This document shows positions 1 through 9,415 of a DNA stretch of 64,000 nt, piece after piece. The DNA is taken from positions 124,001-188,000 of the forward strand of contig NZ_JBIQLE010000001.1 of the NCBI RefSeq assembly GCF_044464525.1, given 5' to 3'. Source of the stretch: Pusillimonas sp044464525. GTDB lineage: Bacteria; Pseudomonadota; Gammaproteobacteria; Burkholderiales; Burkholderiaceae_B. Below the pieces are notes generated by a model that saw nothing but the letters and a program-made list of their open reading frames with translations, did no database searches and was not told the DNA's origin. Position 1 is the first letter of the stretch; each line of letters opens with the position of its first letter. Made by a program: the position numbers and the translations under genes.

Positions 1-1686
1 TTGTGAGGTCAACCTATCCAAAGTGGGTTTGACCAATGGATTAGTGGAGGCGAAGCGGGGCTTGAATCCCTGGCGAGCCTGTGCCAATGATTCTTCGTCC
101 CAGTAGCCGATCAGAATGCCGCCTTCAGAGATGCGAGGCTGAACCTCTACAGACTCGATGGCCGCATCGCTGACCGTTACGCGTTGGCGGGGTTGCCTGG
201 CCCATTGGAACAAGGCCTCATGCAGGCGGGCTCGGGCTTGCACGTGCTCAGCTTGCTGCGAAGCGCCCAGGTCGTGAAATTCGTTGGGGTCGTTTTCCAG
301 GTCGTACAACATGGGCCGATAGTCTTCGAACAACACGTACTTCCAGCGCCCGTCAAATATCATGCGCATCCACGCTTGGCGCGGAGGCGTTTGCAGGTCG
401 ATGCGGGCGTCTTGAAAAGCGTAGTCGTATTCGCAAATGACGGCATCCCGCCAGTCTTCGGGTTGCTCTCCGAACAGCAAGGGTCGCAGCGAACGTCCGT
501 CGATCACGTGGGGTACGGCCTGGCCGCCATACACATCGAGAAAAGTCGGCGCCAGATCGACGGCCTCGACGAGGGAGCGGTTGCGGGTGCCCCGGGTGCT
601 GTCTGCTCGCGAGTCTGGGTCGTAGATGATTAAGGGAACGCGAATTACGGGTTCGTGGAACAGGTCTTTTTCGCCCATCCAATGGTCGCCCATGTAATCA
701 CCATGGTCGGCCGTGAAGACGATCATGGTGTTGTCCAGCAGCCCGCGCTCTTCCATGAACGAGAACAACACCCCGAGCTGATCGTCGATCTGCTTGATCA
801 AGCCCATGTAGCCGCACATTACTGTGTCTCGTACCTCGTCGCGAGAGAAGGTTTGCGAGACGCGATGCTGCATCATGGCTTCGTACACGGGGTGCGGGTC
901 TTCGCGCTCTTGTTCAGATCGCACCACAGGCAGTGCATCTGACGGCTTGTACATGCTTGCGTATGGTTCGGGCGCGATATATGGCCAGTGCGGCTTGATG
1001 TAGGACAGGTGCATGCACCAGGGCTGGTCGCCGGCCTCTTGGATGAAATCCATGGCGCGGCGCGTTATGTAGGGTGTTTCAGAGTGCTCTTCGGGGATGC
1101 GCGCAGCCCGATTCGAATACTTCAGGAACCAACCCGAGCGAAGCGTGCCGTCGGGGTCTTCCGTGGAGTTGGCCCATTCCTCCCAGGGGTTGTCGCCGTC
1201 GAAGCCATGGTCGCGCAAGTACTGATTGTAGGCGGGGTCGGGGTCGTGTCCCGAGTAGGGGTGTATGCCGTCGTCTCGTTCGTACGGATCGAATCCGCAC
1301 TCGGAAATGCGTACGCCGATTTTCGAGTCGGGATCGATTCCCAGCCGGGCCATTCCGGAAAGATCGGCCCGCATATGGGTTTTACCGACCAGTACCGACT
1401 GCACGCCCAAGGGGCGCAGATGATCACCTATTGTCATTTCTCCCACCTTGAGCGGGACGAAGTTCCAGCTGGCCCCGTGGGAATGCACATACCGGCCGGT
1501 GTAGTAGCTCATTCGGGACGGGCCGCATACCGGGGACTGCACATAGGCGCGTTCGAATATCACGCCCTTTGCGGCGAGCGCGTCAAGGTTCGGGGTCTTC
1601 AGGTGAGGGTGGCCAAAGCAGGACAGGTGATCTGCACGCAATTGATCGCACATAATGAAGAGAATATTCTTCACTTTACGTGTCAT
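1..1686 (-). CDS. Sulfatase-family hydrolase (arylsulfatase / phosphonate monoester hydrolase type), 3' end outside window
   Basis: Alkaline-phosphatase-superfamily enzyme that hydrolyses sulfate or phosphonate/phosphate esters. The frame is open from ATG 1686 to the window edge, giving 562 codons with no stop, so the C-terminus is missing. Cys54 lies in CGPSR (54-58), the C-x-P-x-R signature that is oxidised to formylglycine. The N-terminal metal motif CDQ is at 13-15, a HLSYIKPHWPY segment is mid-protein, and the second metal motif TADHGDYMGDH has Asp327-His328. DQ at the first metal site and the general layout resemble phosphonate monoester hydrolases more than classical arylsulfatases (family knowledge). 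It is divergent from a LysR gene 127 bp away that probably controls it. The true substrate cannot be read from the sequence. No maturase for the Cys is visible nearby. Confidence 0.88.
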   Translation of the reverse strand, partial: MTRKVKNILFIMCDQLRADHLSCFGHPHLKTPNLDALAAKGVIFERAYVQSPVCGPSRMSYYTGRYVHSHGASWNFVPLKVGEMTIGDHLRPLGVQSVLVGKTHMRADLSGMARLGIDPDSKIGVRISECGFDPYERDDGIHPYSGHDPDPAYNQYLRDHGFDGDNPWEEWANSTEDPDGTLRSGWFLKYSNRAARIPEEHSETPYITRRAMDFIQEAGDQPWCMHLSYIKPHWPYIAPEPYASMYKPSDALPVVRSEQEREDPHPVYEAMMQHRVSQTFSRDEVRDTVMCGYMGLIKQIDDQLGVLFSFMEERGLLDNTMIVFTADHGDYMGDHWMGEKDLFHEPVIRVPLIIYDPDSRADSTRGTRNRSLVEAVDLAPTFLDVYGGQAVPHVIDGRSLRPLLFGEQPEDWRDAVICEYDYAFQDARIDLQTPPRQAWMRMIFDGRWKYVLFEDYRPMLYDLENDPNEFHDLGASQQAEHVQARARLHEALFQWARQPRQRVTVSDAAIESVEVQPRISEGGILIGYWDEESLAQARQGFKPRFASTNPLVKPTLDRLTSQ

Positions 1687-1813
1687 TGTCTCCTCCAGGG
1701 TGATGTGTCGTTGAGGTTATGGTTTTGATTTTGATTGTAGGGAAGGGATCAAGACTCCAGTAGTGTTTTGTTTTCACGTCTATTACCATTGGTTATCACA
1801 AAGTGGAGGCGGC

Positions 1814-2743
1814 ATGCGACTGGAACAGCTCGAATTATTGATCGCTCTGGCAGAAAAAGGCAGCCTTCGGGCTGCCGCGGAAACCATGAATGTCACCCAG
1901 CCAGCGCTGAGCAAATCGTTACGGCAGTTGGAGGAGGAATTCGGTGTCACCATGGTGCATCGCAGCGCGCGAGGCGCGCGGCTTGCGCCCGCCGGTGAGA
2001 TTCTGGCGGCTCGGGCGGTAACGGCCTTGCGCGAGCTGGATCGGGCCCGCGAAGATATAGCGCGCCATTTGGGCAACGCTGCCGGCCAGGTGACCTTGGG
2101 CATGTCGCCGGCTGTGTCCATTCTTTTTTTGCCGGGGGCGGCGGCACGCTTCGGGGTGCGCTGGCCGGGTGTAAAGCTGTGCATGCGTGATGTGCTGTAT
2201 CCGAATGCACTGCGCCAGTTGCGTAGCGGCGAACTCGATTTTCTGTTGGGCCCGCTGCCGGCGGCGGGTGTGGGCGATGACCTTCTTCGCCAGCCTCTGT
2301 TTCATAGCCAGGAGGTTATCGCAGCACGGCGGGGCCACCCTTTGGCGCGCGCCAGGCGTCTAAGCGACCTGGCCGAGGCGAGCTGGGTGCTTACCGGACC
2401 GGCGCACGGGCCCGGCGACCCGGCTCACCTTCGATTCGAGACACGGGGTCTGAAGCCGCCGCGGGTAGAGCTTGAGTGTGAGTCGTTTTCCACATTGCTG
2501 GGGTTGATGTCGGGTCTGGACGTTGTCGGCATCATGCCCAGCGCATTTCTAGAACGATACGGGCGAAGGGCGGGGCTAGTCGCTCTGCCTATTGAAGATC
2601 CGCTGCCCGTTACCACCATCCATGTTGTACTGCGCGCAGACACGCCGTTGACACTTCCCGCACAAGATCTGCTCGAGGCGTTTTTGCAGGAAGCCAGGGA
2701 ATTCAGCCGCAGATCCGATCTTGCGGGCGACCAAGTCGAGTAA
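1814..2743 (+). CDS. LysR-family transcriptional regulator
   Basis: A 309-residue LysR-type regulator. The N-terminal winged helix-turn-helix spans about residues 2-60 (LEQLELLIALAEKGSLRAAA, then QPALSKSLRQLEEEFG), followed by a periplasmic-binding-like effector domain. The ATG at 1814 is chosen because GGAGG sits at 1805-1809 and the protein then begins with the usual MRLEQLE; the frame is open further upstream to 1763 but has no ribosome site there. It is divergent from the sulfatase gene, the classical arrangement for a LysR protein and its target. The inducer is unknown. Confidence 0.9.
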   Translation: MRLEQLELLIALAEKGSLRAAAETMNVTQPALSKSLRQLEEEFGVTMVHRSARGARLAPAGEILAARAVTALRELDRAREDIARHLGNAAGQVTLGMSPAVSILFLPGAAARFGVRWPGVKLCMRDVLYPNALRQLRSGELDFLLGPLPAAGVGDDLLRQPLFHSQEVIAARRGHPLARARRLSDLAEASWVLTGPAHGPGDPAHLRFETRGLKPPRVELECESFSTLLGLMSGLDVVGIMPSAFLERYGRRAGLVALPIEDPLPVTTIHVVLRADTPLTLPAQDLLEAFLQEAREFSRRSDLAGDQVE

Positions 2744-2881
2744 TCGCCCCGCATGGGCCGCATACCAACGCGACGAATGGTTCGGGGTATTATCGTGAAA
2801 GAAAGAAGCGACGGCCGCAGACAGCCAGCAGGCAGTGCGAGCTTTGAACCGTCGCAGCCACCCAGAACGAGGAATAGTTTC

Positions 2882-3787
2882 ATGCAGTCAGCAGCAGCAA
2901 CACCGCTCAGGCAATCGCTTGAGGTCGCAACCGACGACGAGGTGCTTATCCGGGCGCGGGTTTACGGCCCCGAATCGGCCACACGCTTGATCGTCAGTCA
3001 TGGAAACGGCTTGGCCGCCGACGGCTATGCCTCGTTCTGGAAGCCGCTTACCGCCGACTACCAAGTGGTTGTGCTCGACTTTCGCGGACACGGTCGCAGC
3101 GATCGCGGATCGTTGGAAAACCACTCTTGGACGCAGCTCCTGCTTGATTTTGATCTTGTGATGCGTTCCATCCGCGACGAGCTGGGCGAACGCAAGACCT
3201 ACGGCGCCTTCCATTCTTTATCGTCGGTGATCTCCTTGCAGCATGCCAGGCAATTCGGGCCGGTACTTGACGGCCTTGTGCTGTTCGATCCGCCCATCAT
3301 TCCGCCCGACGGCCATCCCTTGCAGTCTGCACACGTGGAAGAAATGCTGAATTTGGGGCGTCGTGTGCGCAGGCGCCGTACCCATTTTGACAGCTGGCAA
3401 GAGTTGGCCGAGCAGATCAGGCGCAATGGCATGTACGCCCGCTGCCTGCCCGAGGCCTGCGATGAGCTGGCGCGTGCCTTGGTGCGTCCGGTGTCCGACG
3501 ATGAAAAAGATGGATGGGTGCTTTCATGCGACCCCGAACACGAAGCGAAAATTTTCGAGACCAACGACGACACCAGCTTGTGGCCCTGGCTGGCGCAGAT
3601 CGACTTCCCTGTCAGGTTTCTTTGTGCCGACCCCGCTGTGCCGGGTGTCCAGCCTTCGGCGCCCATCGGGCGCGAGCTTGCAGCTGAGTTCAACCTGGAT
3701 TATGTCTGCGTGCCCGAAACGACCCATTTCCTTCAAATGGAGCGTCCCGATCTATGCACTGAACTGGCGCGCGATTTCTGTCGCTGA
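2882..3787 (+). CDS. Alpha/beta-hydrolase fold protein
   Basis: A 301-residue alpha/beta hydrolase. SHGNG (39-43) fits the oxyanion-hole loop, DFRGHGRSD lies at about 66-74, and the nucleophile elbow is FHSLSS with Ser112. A likely acid (CADPAVPG) and a base (TTHFLQME) lie near the C-terminus. The elbow lacks the usual glycine after the serine (S-L-S in place of S-x-G), which is unusual but known in this superfamily. ATG 2882 has a GAGGA about 8 bases upstream; the frame is open back to 2753 but the extra 43 residues look non-coding. The substrate is unknown. It follows the LysR gene on the same strand with a 138-bp gap. Confidence 0.8.
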   Translation: MQSAAATPLRQSLEVATDDEVLIRARVYGPESATRLIVSHGNGLAADGYASFWKPLTADYQVVVLDFRGHGRSDRGSLENHSWTQLLLDFDLVMRSIRDELGERKTYGAFHSLSSVISLQHARQFGPVLDGLVLFDPPIIPPDGHPLQSAHVEEMLNLGRRVRRRRTHFDSWQELAEQIRRNGMYARCLPEACDELARALVRPVSDDEKDGWVLSCDPEHEAKIFETNDDTSLWPWLAQIDFPVRFLCADPAVPGVQPSAPIGRELAAEFNLDYVCVPETTHFLQMERPDLCTELARDFCR

Positions 3788-3899
3788 TCAGCGTTTGGAT
3801 ACTTTTGGTGTCGACCAGGGCATGGGGATTGCTAAGCGTCGACAGTATCCATGAAGGCGTTTGCCGTTCAGGTGTCTGTCACAAAACCTAGGAGACGAT

Positions 3900-4199
3900 A
3901 TGTTCACACGAGCGTTGTTGATATCTGCCGCGACCCTGGCCCTGGTGGCTTGTTCGTCGGTTGATTTGAATGAACCGGCTGATGATTCCTTGCCGCGTAT
4001 CTGCAATGCGGACACGGCCTCTCACGTTACAGGCAAGCGCATATCACCCGAGCTGGAACAGGAAGCCAAGCGAAGCAGTGGCGCCGGAATGCTTCGGGTA
4101 ATACGCCCCGGCCAGATGGTGACCAAGGATTACCGTTCCGAACGCCTGAACCTGCAACTGAATGATCACGACGTAGTGACAAGGGCTTATTGCGGCTAG
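3900..4199 (+). CDS. Peptidase inhibitor I78-family lipoprotein
   Basis: A 99-residue secreted lipoprotein. The signal peptide ends in the lipobox LVAC with Cys18. The mature part (ICNAD..HVTGK..SPELEQEAKRSSGAGMLRVIRPG..VTKDYRSERLNL..YCG) matches the I78 peptidase-inhibitor pattern: paired Cys near both ends, VIRPG and DYR..RLN. I78 proteins inhibit elastase-like serine proteases; here it would sit anchored in the envelope. ATG 3900 follows an AGGAG at 3890-3894. It stands alone between a hydrolase and an oppositely oriented MFS gene. Confidence 0.72.
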   Translation: MFTRALLISAATLALVACSSVDLNEPADDSLPRICNADTASHVTGKRISPELEQEAKRSSGAGMLRVIRPGQMVTKDYRSERLNLQLNDHDVVTRAYCG

Positions 4200-4205
4200 C
4201 CTGGG

Positions 4206-5480
4206 TTATGGCTCCACCCGCCTGGGCAGCCAGCGCCAGAACAGGGCGGCGGCGATAAAACCCATCGACCCGACCGCTACAATGCCGGCGCCCAGCGACA
4301 GCACGGCCATGATGCCCGACAGCAGCAGGGGGCCGCCGCCTGCGCCGCAGTCGGTGATCAGGCGCCAGATTCCCAGAAATTGCGTGCGGCCCACAGGGGG
4401 TGAAGCATCGGCGCCCACCGTCATGTTCAAGCCCGAGCTTATCCCGTTTCCCAGCCCCATCAGCATGCATACCGCGACGAACGCCGCCAAGCCTGTGGTC
4501 AGCGGCATCAGTACGAGCGCGACGCCCATCAGCACCATCGAGGGCAGAGCGATCCACTGTCTTCCGTACCGATCCATGATTTTGCCGGCGGGGTAGAACA
4601 GCAACATGTCTATGGACCCCATGAATCCGTACACCAGGGCGGTGGTGGGCGCATCCAGGCCGATGTGGCTGGCCCACAGCGGCACGATGATCTGACGGCA
4701 CGAGCGTGTGGCGGCGACGAAGGCGCTGGCCAGCCCCAGGGTCAAGAAAGAGGACGCATGAGCTTTCAAGATGCCGCCCATGCGGGGCGTTACGAAGCCG
4801 GGTTCATTTTTGCGCTGTTTGGCGTGCTCAAGTTCGGGAACCGTAAACGACAGGAGCCCGGCGCCGGCCATGGCCGCGATGGCGGCCCAGTAGGCGCCGG
4901 GTAGATCGATGAAGTGCATGCACGCGGCGCCGGCGAAAGGGCCTATGAACAGACCTACCCGCATGACGCCGCCCAGCGTGGACAATGCTCGGGCGCGCAT
5001 CGCCAGTGGAACCGCTTCAATCAAAAAGGTTTGTCTGGCCAGCAGGAATACTGAACTGGCCATTCCGATGATCAGCACGCCCAGCCCAAGCATCCATGTG
5101 GTTGTCGCCGCCAGGCACAGGACGAGAGCCAGCACGGTCAGCATGGCGGCGCCGATCATCGAGCGACGCTCGCCATAACGAGCGGCGATGAGGGCGGCTG
5201 GAATATTGTTTAATAAGGCTCCGATGCCAAAAAGCGACACGATGAAGCCCGACATTGCCAGCGAGGCGCCCAGATCTTTGGCGCTAAGGGCGATCACCGG
5301 AAAAATAGCACCTTCTCCGACACCGAAAAGCAGCGAAGGACCGAAGGCGGCGACGGCGATGCCGCGCATGGAAAAAGACGAATTGCCGGATGTCACGGTG
5401 ATAGGTGGGGTAAATCCGCTTATTTTGACAGTGCCGCCGCTGCTTGTCGACTTAAGAGCACGGCGCGGCTCGGGGGCCAT
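4206..5480 (-). CDS. MFS transporter
   Basis: A 424-residue major-facilitator protein with about twelve hydrophobic segments. After TM1/TM2 it shows ALIAARYGERRSMIG, the usual loop 2-3 signature, and a corresponding YPAGKIMDRYGRQW in the second half, so both repeat halves are intact. The first 37 residues are polar and Ser/Thr-rich, so translation may really begin at the ATG at 5369 (MRGIAVAAFGPSLLFG); neither start has a clear ribosome site. It is convergent with the I78 gene and divergent from yajQ. Substrate unknown; a drug or metabolite exporter is the best guess. Confidence 0.8.
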   Translation of the reverse strand: MAPEPRRALKSTSSGGTVKISGFTPPITVTSGNSSFSMRGIAVAAFGPSLLFGVGEGAIFPVIALSAKDLGASLAMSGFIVSLFGIGALLNNIPAALIAARYGERRSMIGAAMLTVLALVLCLAATTTWMLGLGVLIIGMASSVFLLARQTFLIEAVPLAMRARALSTLGGVMRVGLFIGPFAGAACMHFIDLPGAYWAAIAAMAGAGLLSFTVPELEHAKQRKNEPGFVTPRMGGILKAHASSFLTLGLASAFVAATRSCRQIIVPLWASHIGLDAPTTALVYGFMGSIDMLLFYPAGKIMDRYGRQWIALPSMVLMGVALVLMPLTTGLAAFVAVCMLMGLGNGISSGLNMTVGADASPPVGRTQFLGIWRLITDCGAGGGPLLLSGIMAVLSLGAGIVAVGSMGFIAAALFWRWLPRRVEP

Positions 5481-5536
5481 CGTTTAAACTAGGGCGATGA
5501 TGTTCACACTTCATTCAATATAACGGGGATAAAAAC

Positions 5537-6019
5537 ATGCCATCTTTTGACGTCGTCTCAGAAGTGGACAAGCACGAGCTTGCGAATGCGGTTGACCAAG
5601 CCAACCGTGAACTGGCCACACGTTTCGATTTCAAGGGGGTCGACGCCAAGTTCGAACTCGACGAGTTCGTCATCACTTCAACGGCGCCCAGTGCCTTTCA
5701 GTTAAAGCAGATGCTCGATATTTTGCGTGGTCGTCTCTCGGCGCGCGAAATCGATGTACGCTGCCTCGAGGTGGGCGACCCCAACGAGAACTTGGGCGGT
5801 GCGCGCCAGAAGTTGACAGTACGCCAGGGGCTGGAACAAGCTGTCGCCAAAAAGCTGATCGCTGCGATCAAGCAGGCCAAGCTCAAGGTCGAGGCGCAAA
5901 TCAATAAAGACAAGCTGCGCATCAGCGGTAAAAAACGCGACGACCTGCAAGAGGCGATTGCCTTGCTGCGCAAGACCGACGTCGATCTGCCCTTGCAGTT
6001 CAACAACTTCCGCGATTGA
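5537..6019 (+). CDS. yajQ: YajQ-family nucleotide/cyclic-di-GMP-binding protein
   Basis: A 160-residue YajQ (UPF0234) protein of normal length and very typical sequence: MPSFDVVSEVDKHELANAVD at the start, RFDFKGVDA at about 32-40, and DLPLQFNNFRD at the C-terminus. The family has two ferredoxin-like folds; a Xanthomonas homologue binds cyclic di-GMP and acts with a LysR partner (established for that homologue, not shown here). It is monocistronic between the MFS and ABC exporter genes, both on the opposite strand. Confidence 0.95.
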   Translation: MPSFDVVSEVDKHELANAVDQANRELATRFDFKGVDAKFELDEFVITSTAPSAFQLKQMLDILRGRLSAREIDVRCLEVGDPNENLGGARQKLTVRQGLEQAVAKKLIAAIKQAKLKVEAQINKDKLRISGKKRDDLQEAIALLRKTDVDLPLQFNNFRD

Positions 6020-6091
6020 TATCACGAAAGCGGTACATGGCCCGCATCCGGTGGCGTGCCGGCGGGCCTGGGCTTGCCGGCTGCGGCCGGT

Positions 6092-6853
6092 TCAGGTTTT
6101 CAGCCGGTATCCGGTCTTGAACATCCAGGCCACGACAGCCAGGCAGACTGCCAGGAAGAATATGGTCATGCCCAGGCTTACCCCCACGTGCACGTCGGCG
6201 ATGCTGTAGAAGCTCCAGCGAAAGCCGCTGACCAGATACACCACGGGGTTGAGCAGCGTTACCGTCTGCCAGAAAGGCGGCAGCATGTCGATGGAGTAGA
6301 AGCTGCCGCCCAGAAAGGTAAGCGGCGTGATGATCAGCAACGGCACGAGCTGCAGTTTTTCGAAGCCGTCGGCCCAAATGCCGATAATGAAGCCCAACAG
6401 GCTGAAGGTGAGGGCGGTAAGCACCAGGAAAAACATCATCCACCATGGATGGTCGATTTGCAGCGGCACGAACAGTGTGGCCGTGGCAAGAATGATCAAC
6501 CCCAGGATGATCGATTTTGTGGCCGCCGCCCCGACGTATGCCAGGGTGATTTCCATATACGACAACGGCGCCGACAATATTTCGTAGATGGTGCCTGTGA
6601 AGCGTGGAAAATAAATTCCGAACGAAGCGTTGGTGACGCTTTGCATCAGCAGCGACAGCATGATCAGGCCGGGCACGATGAAGGCGCCGTAGCTGACGCC
6701 CTGCACCTCGGTGATTCGGTTGCCGATGGCGGCGCCGAACACCACGAAATACAGCGTCGTTGAAATGACGGGCGCCAGCAGGCTTTGCGACAAGGTACGC
6801 AAGCTTCGGGCCATCTCGAACTTGTAGATGGCGCGTATGCCGTGCAGATTCAT
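6092..6853 (-). CDS. ABC-2 type exporter permease (YadH-like)
   Basis: A 253-residue membrane permease with about six transmembrane stretches and the ABC-2 pattern: EILSAPLSYMEITLAY after TM2, then PLTFLGGSFYSIDMLPPFWQ before the last helices. It overlaps the preceding ATPase gene by 4 bases (ATGA at 6850-6853), so the two are translationally coupled and form one exporter. Sizes and order match E. coli YadG/YadH. The substrate is unknown. Confidence 0.9.
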   Translation of the reverse strand: MNLHGIRAIYKFEMARSLRTLSQSLLAPVISTTLYFVVFGAAIGNRITEVQGVSYGAFIVPGLIMLSLLMQSVTNASFGIYFPRFTGTIYEILSAPLSYMEITLAYVGAAATKSIILGLIILATATLFVPLQIDHPWWMMFFLVLTALTFSLLGFIIGIWADGFEKLQLVPLLIITPLTFLGGSFYSIDMLPPFWQTVTLLNPVVYLVSGFRWSFYSIADVHVGVSLGMTIFFLAVCLAVVAWMFKTGYRLKT

Positions 6854-7776
6854 GCGGCCTCCTTCACGAGGCTGACGAAAATGTCTTCCAGAGAGCTTTG
6901 CCGGGTATGCAGATCGGTAAAGCGTATGCCGGCCTGCTGCAGATCGTTCAGCAAGGTGGTGATGTCATGTTCCTGGCGGGCGGAATCGTAGGTATAGGTG
7001 AGCTCGATTCCGTCATCAGACAACCGCAGGCTGTAGGGCACCAGCGCATCGGGGACTTGGCGCAGCGGCTGCGGCAGTTGCAAGATAAGCTGCTTTTGTC
7101 CCAGTTGTCGCATCAACAAATGTTTATCCTGCACAAGAATGATTTGCCCATTTCGTATGACTCCGACCCGATCGGCCATTTCTTCGGCCTCTTCGATGTA
7201 ATGGGTGGTGAGTATGATGGTGACGCCGGTGTCGCGCAGCGAGCGCACCAGCTCCCACATGTCTTTGCGCAATTCCACGTCGACGCCGGCTGTGGGTTCG
7301 TCCAGAAATAGAATATCGGGTTCGTGAGACAGCGCCTTGGCGATGAGCACGCGGCGCTTCATGCCGCCGGAAAGCGTCATGAGCTTATTGTCTTTTTTGT
7401 CCCATAAAGAAAGCGAGCGCAACACTTTTTCAATATGGGCGGGGTTGGGCGGCTTGCCAAACAGGCCTCGGCTGAAACTGACGGTGTCCCACACGGTTTC
7501 GAAAGCGTCTGTGGTGAGCTCTTGCGGCACGAGGCCGATGTGCGATCTGGCCTGGCGGTATTGTTCCGTGATGTCGTAGCCCGCTGCCCAGACGCTGCCG
7601 GCCGTGGGCTTGACCAGCCCGCAGATGATGCTGATGAGGGTGGTCTTGCCCGCGCCGTTTGGCCCAAGCAAAGCGAAGATTTCGCCTTTTTGTATCTCGA
7701 GACTGACGTCTTTTAGCGCCTGGAAGCCCGAGGCATAAGATTTGGAAAGCTGCGATATAGAGATAACTGCCGACAT
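6850..7776 (-). CDS. ABC exporter ATP-binding protein (YadG-like)
   Basis: A 308-residue ABC ATPase, the same length as E. coli YadG. It shows Walker A GPNGAGKTT, Q-loop region GLVPQEL, signature LSGGMKRR, Walker B ILFLDEPTAG and the switch histidine in LTTHYIEEAEEMAD. The C-terminal ~80 residues are the usual extension, ending SLEDIFVSLVKEAA. It is first in a two-gene operon with the permease that overlaps its stop codon. It energises export of an unidentified compound. Confidence 0.92.
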   Translation of the reverse strand: MSAVISISQLSKSYASGFQALKDVSLEIQKGEIFALLGPNGAGKTTLISIICGLVKPTAGSVWAAGYDITEQYRQARSHIGLVPQELTTDAFETVWDTVSFSRGLFGKPPNPAHIEKVLRSLSLWDKKDNKLMTLSGGMKRRVLIAKALSHEPDILFLDEPTAGVDVELRKDMWELVRSLRDTGVTIILTTHYIEEAEEMADRVGVIRNGQIILVQDKHLLMRQLGQKQLILQLPQPLRQVPDALVPYSLRLSDDGIELTYTYDSARQEHDITTLLNDLQQAGIRFTDLHTRQSSLEDIFVSLVKEAA

Positions 7777-7861
7777 GGTGGTGACGTCCGTTTACGATGT
7801 TTCACTCCCTGGAGCAGCTTATCATTTAAGCTTGAATCTTGTGTAATGGAAGGAAAAGTCC

Positions 7862-9376
7862 ATGAGTAGCGGGGCGAACGCCAATCACTCGGTTTTATTG
7901 TCTCCCGAGCAGATGTCCGCGGCCGACCAGGCCACTATCGCTTCGGGCGTCCGCGGTATCGACCTGATGGAGGCCGCCGGCCTGGCGGTGGCGGAAACGG
8001 TGCGGCGTCATTGGCCGTTGGGCTCCGTGGCAGTGTTGTGCGGGCCGGGCAACAACGGAGGCGATGGTTTCGTGGCGGCGCGCCATTTACGCAAATGGGG
8101 CTGGCCGGTGCGGTTGGGTCTGCTGGGCGACGCCGATAAGCTGACCGCCGACGCGGCTCACCATGCGGCTTTGTGGGGTGATGCGGTTGAGCCCTTGGAC
8201 GCGGGGCTGCTGAAGGGCGCAAGCGTCATCGTGGACGCACTGTTCGGCGCGGGTTTGTCACGGCCCATCGAGGGCGAGGCGCTTGACGTGCTGAATGCGG
8301 TCGAACGCAGCGGGACGCCCGTGTGCGCCATCGACGTGCCTAGCGGGGTGGACGGAGCCACCGGCCAGGTATTGGGAGCGGCCGTACCCGCCAGGCACAC
8401 TGTCACTTTCTTTCGCAAGAAGCCAGGGCATGTCTTGTTGCCCGGACGGCAGCTTTGCGGGCAAGTAACTCTGGCTGACATTGGCATTCGGCCCGAGGTG
8501 ATCGAAGGCATGGACGAGATCACCTTCGAGAACGAGCCTGCTCTTTGGCATGGCATGTTCCCTTGGCCGCGCGTGGATGACCATAAATATTCAAGAGGGC
8601 ATGTGCTGGTGGTCGGCGGAGAGATCATGACCGGCGCGGCGCGGCTGTCAGCCATGGGAGCGGCCCGCGTGGGCGCGGGCCTGGTTACCGTGGCTGCACC
8701 GGCGCCGGCCTGGCCGGTGTATGCGGCGGCGCTGACCAGCGTCATGGTGCAACCGTTGGACGACGCCAGCAATCTCACTGATATTTTGGCCGATGTGCGC
8801 AAGAATGTGCTTGTGGCAGGGCCGGGGGCCGGAGTGTCGGAAGCTACGCGCCAACACGTGCTGGCCGCCTTGGCCACGGGCAGGAGCATGGTGCTGGACG
8901 CCGACGCCATCACGTCATTCGGGCCCTCGCCGCAAGCTTTGTTCTCGGCGATCAAAGGGCCTTGCGTGCTCACACCGCACGAGGGCGAATTCAGTCGGAT
9001 TTTCGCCGGACAAGGCAGTAAGCTGCAGCGAGCACGGCAGGCGGCGCGCGAAAGCGGGGCAGTGGTGTTATTGAAGGGCGCCGATACCGTCATTGCCGCG
9101 CCCGACGGTCGGGCCGTTATCAACAGCAATGCGCCGCCCACGCTGGCCACGGGCGGCACGGGCGATGTCCTGACAGGTTTCATCGCGGGCCTCATGGCCC
9201 AGGGCATGGCGCCTTTTTTGGCCGCCTCGGCGGGCGCCTGGCTGCACGGCGAGGCGGCTCGCCAGTTCGGCCCTGGTCTTATTTCCGACGATCTTCTCGA
9301 CATGCTGCCGCGCGTGTTGCGCCGGCTTAAGGCGTATTCTCCGTCGCCAGGCGTTACACTTGCGGTTCCAACCTAG
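7862..9376 (+). CDS. nnr: Bifunctional NAD(P)H-hydrate epimerase / ADP-dependent NAD(P)H-hydrate dehydratase
   Basis: A 504-residue fused repair enzyme that returns hydrated NAD(P)H to its normal form. The N-terminal YjeF_N epimerase domain (about 1-215) has CGPGNNGGDGFVAARHL and DALFGAGLSRP. The C-terminal ribokinase-like dehydratase domain (about 225-504) has LTPHEGEFSR, LLKGADTVIA and the GGTGDVLTG anion-hole motif with catalytic Asp. Length is typical for the fused bacterial form. ATG 7862 has GGAAGGA upstream. The HAD phosphatase gene follows 39 bp on and may be cotranscribed. Confidence 0.95.
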   Translation: MSSGANANHSVLLSPEQMSAADQATIASGVRGIDLMEAAGLAVAETVRRHWPLGSVAVLCGPGNNGGDGFVAARHLRKWGWPVRLGLLGDADKLTADAAHHAALWGDAVEPLDAGLLKGASVIVDALFGAGLSRPIEGEALDVLNAVERSGTPVCAIDVPSGVDGATGQVLGAAVPARHTVTFFRKKPGHVLLPGRQLCGQVTLADIGIRPEVIEGMDEITFENEPALWHGMFPWPRVDDHKYSRGHVLVVGGEIMTGAARLSAMGAARVGAGLVTVAAPAPAWPVYAAALTSVMVQPLDDASNLTDILADVRKNVLVAGPGAGVSEATRQHVLAALATGRSMVLDADAITSFGPSPQALFSAIKGPCVLTPHEGEFSRIFAGQGSKLQRARQAARESGAVVLLKGADTVIAAPDGRAVINSNAPPTLATGGTGDVLTGFIAGLMAQGMAPFLAASAGAWLHGEAARQFGPGLISDDLLDMLPRVLRRLKAYSPSPGVTLAVPT

Positions 9377-9415
9377 TGCGGGCCGGCGGGCGGCTCGCGC
9401 CGTCCGAGGTCTGAC

